Below are positions 13,446 to 16,673 of a stretch of DNA of 16,673 nucleotides, in pieces; the stretch's first letter is position 1, and each line of letters starts with the position of its first letter. Position numbers and translations under genes: made by a program. The notes beneath the pieces are model-generated. The model was not told the origin of the DNA. It ran no database searches and was given only the letters and a program-made list of their open reading frames with translations. The DNA comes from JACDCA01 sp040881785. Lineage in GTDB: Bacteria > Acidobacteriota > Vicinamibacteria > Vicinamibacterales > 2-12-FULL-66-21. The stretch covers positions 1 through 16,673 of the forward strand of contig JBBECO010000200.1 of assembly GCA_040881785.1 (NCBI GenBank). Reading direction: 5' to 3'.

Positions 13446-13472
13446 GCCTGCCAGCTCACACAAGGAGACATC

Positions 13473-14048
13473 GTGACCAAGACCGTTCGACTTTTCGTGC
13501 TCTCATCTCTGCTCGTCGCCCCCCTGCCGCTGCGGGCGGCGGAAGTGCCCGTCAGCCAGACCCCCTCGGCGGAAGTCCCTCTCAAGGTGGAAATCGTGGT
13601 GTCCCGCTACCAGGGAGAGAAGAAGATCAGCAGCATTCCGTACACACTGGCTGTGGTCGCGGCCGCTGGCGGGAGGGGAGAGCCGGCGAGGCTGCGGATG
13701 GGCGTTGACGTCCCCGTGCCGAGGTCGGTTGCGACCGAGGGCAGTGCGCCGCAGACAGGCTACACCTACCGGTCGGTCGGTACGAATATCGATTGCGCGG
13801 CGCGCGCGCTGGAGGGGGGGCTGTTCAAGCTGGATCTCACCGTGGCGGATACCGCGGTGTTCGTGCCCGAGAAGGACGGCGGGTCGGCGGCCCAGAGCCG
13901 CGTGAGCGGCGTGCCGGCGTTCCGCACCTTCACCTCGAACTTCAACCTGCTGCTGAAAAGCGGCCAGAGCGCACAGCACACCGCCGCGACGGATCCGGTC
14001 AGTGGCGAAGTCTTGCGCATTGATGTCACGCTGACGGTGTTGAAGTAG
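13473..14048 (+). CDS. Secreted protein of unknown function in the sigma-factor operon
   Basis: 191 aa starting at GTG, fixed by AAGGAG at 13462-13467 (5 nt spacing). A signal peptide is clear: positive N-terminus, hydrophobic core LFVLSSLLVAPLPL, and cleavage after RAA (residue 23). The mature protein looks all-beta: PLKVEIVVSRYQGEKKISSI, PYTLAVVAA, RMGVDVPVP, YTYRSVGTNIDCAARALEGG, FKLDLTVADTAVF, FRTFTSNFNLLLKSGQSAQH, and a final strand GEVLRIDVTLTVLK. A single cysteine (in NIDCAA) is present. I recognise no named domain; it resembles small secretin-like beta segments but lacks their motifs. It follows the anti-sigma gene by 27 bp and is probably co-transcribed, so it may be the regulated or sensing exported component. 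Confidence 0.8.
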   Translation: MTKTVRLFVLSSLLVAPLPLRAAEVPVSQTPSAEVPLKVEIVVSRYQGEKKISSIPYTLAVVAAAGGRGEPARLRMGVDVPVPRSVATEGSAPQTGYTYRSVGTNIDCAARALEGGLFKLDLTVADTAVFVPEKDGGSAAQSRVSGVPAFRTFTSNFNLLLKSGQSAQHTAATDPVSGEVLRIDVTLTVLK

Positions 14049-14062
14049 AGGGGAAAATTCTG

Positions 14063-14259
14063 AATTGTGAATTGGGAATTGTGGGCAACAAGCTGAAATC
14101 GCCCGAACGGACGGCTTCAGCACCGTTGCTGACAATTCCCAATTCCCAATTGAGCGGGCGTCAGCGAGCGCCCGGAGCTGAAATCGTCCGAACGGCCGGC
14201 TTCAACACCGATGCCGACAATTCCCAATTCCCAATTCCCAATTGGGCGGGCGTCAGCGA
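14063..14259. repeat. Nested hairpin and tandem 76/83-bp repeat in a convergent junction
   Basis: A 27-nt arm at 14063-14089 pairs with 14125-14151 at 24 of 27 positions. The loop between them contains a second stem, GCTGAA (14092-14097) with TTCAGC (14116-14121). The unit 14092-14167 is repeated at 14177-14259 with six substitutions and one extra CCCAATT heptamer (two versus three tandem heptamers). The stop codon and last Arg codon of the DUF4920 gene lie inside the second unit. Locally AT-rich heptamers contrast with the flanking high-GC genes. Probable structured 3' element or bidirectional terminator. Confidence 0.8.
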
Positions 14260-14905
14260 ACCACCGCGCCCGTGGCCTTGATCTGATACGTCTTCGCCGC
14301 GTGCGGCGTCGCCGGCGCCGCGTGAGNNNNNNNNNNNNNNNNNNNNNNNNNNNNNNNNNNNNNNNNNNNNNNNNNNNNNNNNNNNNNNNNNNNNNNNNNN
14401 NNNNNNNNNNNNNNNNNNNNNNNNNNGTGGCCTTGATCTGATACGTCTTCGCCGCGTGCGGCGTCGCCGGCGCCGCGTGAGCCGCGTGCGCGTCCGGCTT
14501 GGCCTTCGGATCGGGCTTTGCCTGCGGGTGGTGCGCCGCATGCTCGGCGGCCGCCTCCTTGGCCGCCTGCGGTGTCACCTCTTCGAACACACCCTCGGCC
14601 GAGACCGGCTTGCCCTTGGCGGTGACCGGGAACACGATGACGCCGTCCTCGACCTTCACGCGGATGGTGTCGGCATCCTTGGCGTCGCTCGTGCTGATCG
14701 CGAGCCAGCAGCCCATATCCTCGCAGACCGCGGTGGCGACGCCGTCGATGCGGACCGTCTTGCCGACGAACTCCTCCGGATGATTCACGAGCGCCTTGAT
14801 GGGCGTGGCTTCGGTCAGCGACACGCCCGTGCCGAGCTTCAACTCCTGGGCCGCCATGGCGACCGTCCCGAGCGCAAAAATCCCTGCGCACAATAGTGCT
14901 TTCAT
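14253..14905 (-). CDS. DUF4920-domain secreted protein, interrupted by an artefactual gap
   Basis: After removing 155 nt (Ns and one 55-bp duplicate) the gene is 498 nt, encoding 165 aa. A signal peptide (MKALLCAGIFALGTVAMAAQ) leads into a small OB-like domain: EFVGKTVRIDGVATAVCEDM, GCWLAIS (Cys61 and Cys66 in C-x4-C), IRVKVEDGVIVFPVTAKGK, VSAEGVFEEVT. This is the DUF4920 pattern. A His/Ala/Lys/Pro-rich stretch (about 118-153) separates it from the family's closing strand TYQIKATGAVVR. The two cysteines and the His cluster could bind metal; that is inference. AGGAGG at 14915-14910 gives a strong start at 14905, and TACAAT at 14931-14926 is a plausible -10. Divergent from the uup-like gene. 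Confidence 0.88.
14272..14481. other. Artefactual scaffold gap with duplicated 55-bp ends
   Basis: Positions 14272-14326 and 14427-14481 are the same 55 bp (starting GTGGCCTTGATCTG), separated by 100 N. Collapsing them restores the DUF4920 frame. The overlap length equals that at the yvcK gap. Confidence 0.95.
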
Positions 14906-14909
14906 CGAG

Positions 14910-14915
14910 CCTCCT
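14910..14915 (-). promoter_or_regulatory. Shine-Dalgarno of the DUF4920 gene
   Basis: AGGAGG on the minus strand, 4 nt before ATG 14905. It is the best ribosome site in the window and contrasts with the leaderless-type starts. A TACAAT at 14931-14926 would give a leader of about 15 nt containing it. Confidence 0.8.
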
Positions 14916-14956
14916 GTATTCTCGGATTGTACTCGCTTCGGCCGCGCCCGCTTTTG

Positions 14957-14992
14957 CGCCCGACCTGAAGGTCGGGCCTACAGGTCGGGCCC
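14957..14992. repeat. Third copy of the palindromic intergenic repeat plus a partial copy
   Basis: 14957-14981 is identical over 25 bp to 724-748, and 14982-14992 repeats AGGTCGGGCCC directly after it. It fills part of the 104-bp divergent space between the DUF4920 and uup-like genes and ends 17 bp before the proposed TTG start of the latter. Confidence 0.88.
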
Positions 14993-15009
14993 ACAACCGT
15001 CTGGACCAC

Positions 15010-16673
15010 TTGCCCCTCATTACTCTTGACAATCTGGCGCTCGCCTTCGGGCACCATCCGCTGTTCGAGCACGCGTCGCTGCAGATCGACGCCGGCGAAC
15101 GGATCGCGCTGATCGGACGCAACGGCTCCGGCAAATCGAGCCTGCTCAAGGTCATCGCCGGCGACGTGCCGCCGGATGCCGGGACGGTCTGGCGGGCGCC
15201 GGGGGTCCGCGTCGCCAGACTCGACCAGGACGTCCCGCTGGTCGGCACACGCACGGTGTTCGAGGAAGTGGCGGAAGGCCTGGGTGCGCTCGGCGCGCTC
15301 GTGGCCGACTACCATCACGCGGCCCACGCCATCTCCGAGATCCCGCACGACTCGGACGGATACGAGAAGGCGCTCACGCGCCTCGGCGACCTGCAGCACG
15401 AGCTCGAGGAACAGGACGGCTGGCGTCTCGAACAGAAAGTCGAGCTCGTGGTGTCACGGCTGGACCTGCCGGCGGACCGTCCGGTCGGGGAGTTGTCTGG
15501 CGGATGGCGCCGGCGCGCGCTGCTCGGCAAGGCGCTCGTCGCCGAGCCCGACGTCCTGCTCCTCGACGAGCCGACCAACCATCTCGACATCGACGCGATC
15601 CAGTGGCTCGAGGAACACCTGGCGTCGTTCCCCGGCGCGCTGCTGTTCGTCACGCACGATCGCGCGTTTCTCAACAGGCTCGCGACGCGGATCGTGGAGC
15701 TCGATCGCGGCACGCTGACGTCGTGGCCCGGCAGTTATCCGAAGTACCTGGAGAAGAAGGCGGATGCACTCGAGACCGAGGCGCGGGATCTGGCGCGGCT
15801 CGATAAGAAGCTCGCGCAGGAAGAGGCCTGGCTGCGGCAGGGCGTGAAGGCGCGCCGCACGCGCAACGAAGGGCGCGTCAAGGACCTCATGGCCCTGCGC
15901 GCCGAGCGCGCGGCCTACCGTGCGCAGTCCGGCAACGTACGGCTGGCCATCGACTCGGGTGATGCGCCCGGCAAGCTGGTGTTCGAAGCCAAGGGGGTCA
16001 GCAAGTCGTTCGATGGCGTGCCCGTCATCAGAGACTTCAAGGTCCGCGTGCTCCGCGGCGACCGCATCGGCCTGATCGGGCCGAACGGCGCGGGCAAGTC
16101 GACATTGCTGCGGCTGCTTCTCGGCGAGATCGAGCCGGACACGGGCACGATCAAGCACGGCGCGCGCCTGCAGGTCGCGTACTACGATCAGCAGCGCGAG
16201 CAGCTCGATCCGGAGAAGACCGTCGCCGACAGCATCAACGACGGCAACACCACGGTGATCGTCAACGGCCAGCCCAAGCACATCATCGGGTATCTCGCCG
16301 ACTTCCTGTTCCCCCGCGATCGCGCGATGTCACCCGTGAAGGCGCTGTCAGGAGGCGAGCGGAATCGTCTTATGCTCGCGAAGCTGTTCGCGAAGCCGGC
16401 CAACGTCCTCGTCCTCGACGAACCGACCAACGACCTCGACATCGAGACCCTCGAGCTCCTCGAAGAGCTGATCGGCGACTTCGACGGCACCGTCCTCCTC
16501 GTCAGCCACGACCGCGTCTTCCTCGACCGCATCGTCACCAGCACCCTGGCGTTCGAGGGCGACGGGAAGGTCGTCGAGTACGTTGGCGGTTGGGAGGACT
16601 ATCTCCGACAGAGCAGAGAGCGCCTGCGGCCCGAGCGAGGCGCCGGAGGGAAGCCCGCCGTAGGCGGGCCGCC
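15010..16673 (+). CDS. uup: ABC-F ATPase of the Uup type, 3' truncated by window edge
   Basis: About 554 codons are visible, running off the right edge. Two ABC cassettes without membrane helices: Walker A GRNGSGKS (36-43) and GPNGAGKS (357-364), signatures ELSGGWRRR (161-169) and ALSGGERNR (445-453), Walker B LLLDEPTNHLD and LVLDEPTNDLD, and switch histidines in VTHDR (His216) and VSHDR (His500). The linker (about 240-325) has a charged helical hairpin (YLEKKADALETEARDLARLD; QGVKARRTRNEGRV) as expected for ABC-F proteins. ABC-F factors act on ribosomes in the cytoplasm; Uup also affects replication intermediates. Uup is about 635 aa, so the missing part should be its C-terminal coiled-coil domain. 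The TTG start is the best fit to homology (LITLDNLALAFG), with no Shine-Dalgarno. Confidence 0.93.
   Translation, partial: MPLITLDNLALAFGHHPLFEHASLQIDAGERIALIGRNGSGKSSLLKVIAGDVPPDAGTVWRAPGVRVARLDQDVPLVGTRTVFEEVAEGLGALGALVADYHHAAHAISEIPHDSDGYEKALTRLGDLQHELEEQDGWRLEQKVELVVSRLDLPADRPVGELSGGWRRRALLGKALVAEPDVLLLDEPTNHLDIDAIQWLEEHLASFPGALLFVTHDRAFLNRLATRIVELDRGTLTSWPGSYPKYLEKKADALETEARDLARLDKKLAQEEAWLRQGVKARRTRNEGRVKDLMALRAERAAYRAQSGNVRLAIDSGDAPGKLVFEAKGVSKSFDGVPVIRDFKVRVLRGDRIGLIGPNGAGKSTLLRLLLGEIEPDTGTIKHGARLQVAYYDQQREQLDPEKTVADSINDGNTTVIVNGQPKHIIGYLADFLFPRDRAMSPVKALSGGERNRLMLAKLFAKPANVLVLDEPTNDLDIETLELLEELIGDFDGTVLLVSHDRVFLDRIVTSTLAFEGDGKVVEYVGGWEDYLRQSRERLRPERGAGGKPAVGGP
16653..16669. repeat. 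In-frame 7-bp palindrome in the uup linker
   Basis: GCCCGCC-GTA-GGCGGGC is a perfect inverted repeat within coding sequence for GKPAVGGP, just past the second ABC cassette. It may be a dispersed repeat inserted in frame in a tolerant linker. Confidence 0.55.

Noticed and set aside
14063..14259. CRISPR-like array
   Set aside because: There are only two long units with an AT-rich heptamer run and no unique spacers of constant size; it is a tandem duplication.

Overview
The window is high-GC bacterial DNA carrying only protein-coding genes, with no rRNA, tRNA, insertion sequence or CRISPR array visible. Several features suggest an uncultured Acidobacteriota, perhaps Vicinamibacteria: a large secreted VPS10/BNR-repeat protein with Gly/Arg-rich inserts, a compact ECF sigma/anti-sigma/secreted-protein unit, and several families of intergenic palindromic repeats. 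This assignment is inference. The DNA is a metagenome-style scaffold with three 100-N gaps. Two of them (9266-9365, 14327-14426) are flanked by an identical 55-bp sequence on each side. Removing the Ns plus one 55-bp copy (155 nt) restores exact open frames for yvcK (320 aa) and a DUF4920 gene (165 aa), so these gaps are very probably scaffolding artefacts. The first gap (3027-3126) has no such duplication, is real, and truncates two unrelated genes.

Layout, left to right: the 3' part of a DUF72 gene (+) converges on a minus-strand pair, a polytopic membrane protein (5' end lost in gap 1) followed by a YheT-family hydrolase with a 4-bp stop/start overlap. A 25-bp perfect inverted-repeat pair fills the convergent junction. 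Beyond gap 1 is the start of a DinB-family gene (-). Next come a long hairpin and the 1040-aa VPS10/BNR protein (-). Upstream of it lies a tightly packed minus-strand operon: degenerate nucleotidyltransferase-like protein, TPM-domain protein, LemA lipoprotein. It diverges from yvcK (+) with only 18 bp between start codons.

The plus strand then carries a small nucleotidyltransferase with an overlapping 52-codon basic partner (possible toxin-antitoxin-like module) and a NrfJ-like/OB-fold lipoprotein. A VapBC pair follows on the minus strand. An ECF sigma factor, a membrane-anchored putative anti-sigma factor and a secreted protein form a plus-strand operon. A nested, tandemly duplicated hairpin region separates this from the convergent DUF4920 gene (-). 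An ABC-F ATPase of the Uup type (+) runs off the right edge.

Two patterns cut across genes. First, translation starts appear to fall into two classes. Genes at 6569(-), 7314(-), 10486(+), 10800(+), 13473(+) and 14905(-) have a recognisable Shine-Dalgarno sequence. Genes at 3266(-), 8839(-), 8858(+), 10044(+) and 12267(-) have none but carry a -10-like hexamer 6-8 nt before the start codon, as leaderless transcripts would. Second, at least four unrelated palindromic repeat types occupy the intergenic junctions, several touching stop codons. No intergenic stretch exceeds about 210 bp. No clear defence system or wholly new multi-gene system is evident; the nucleotidyltransferase/small-protein pair and the structured repeats are the best candidates for something undescribed.
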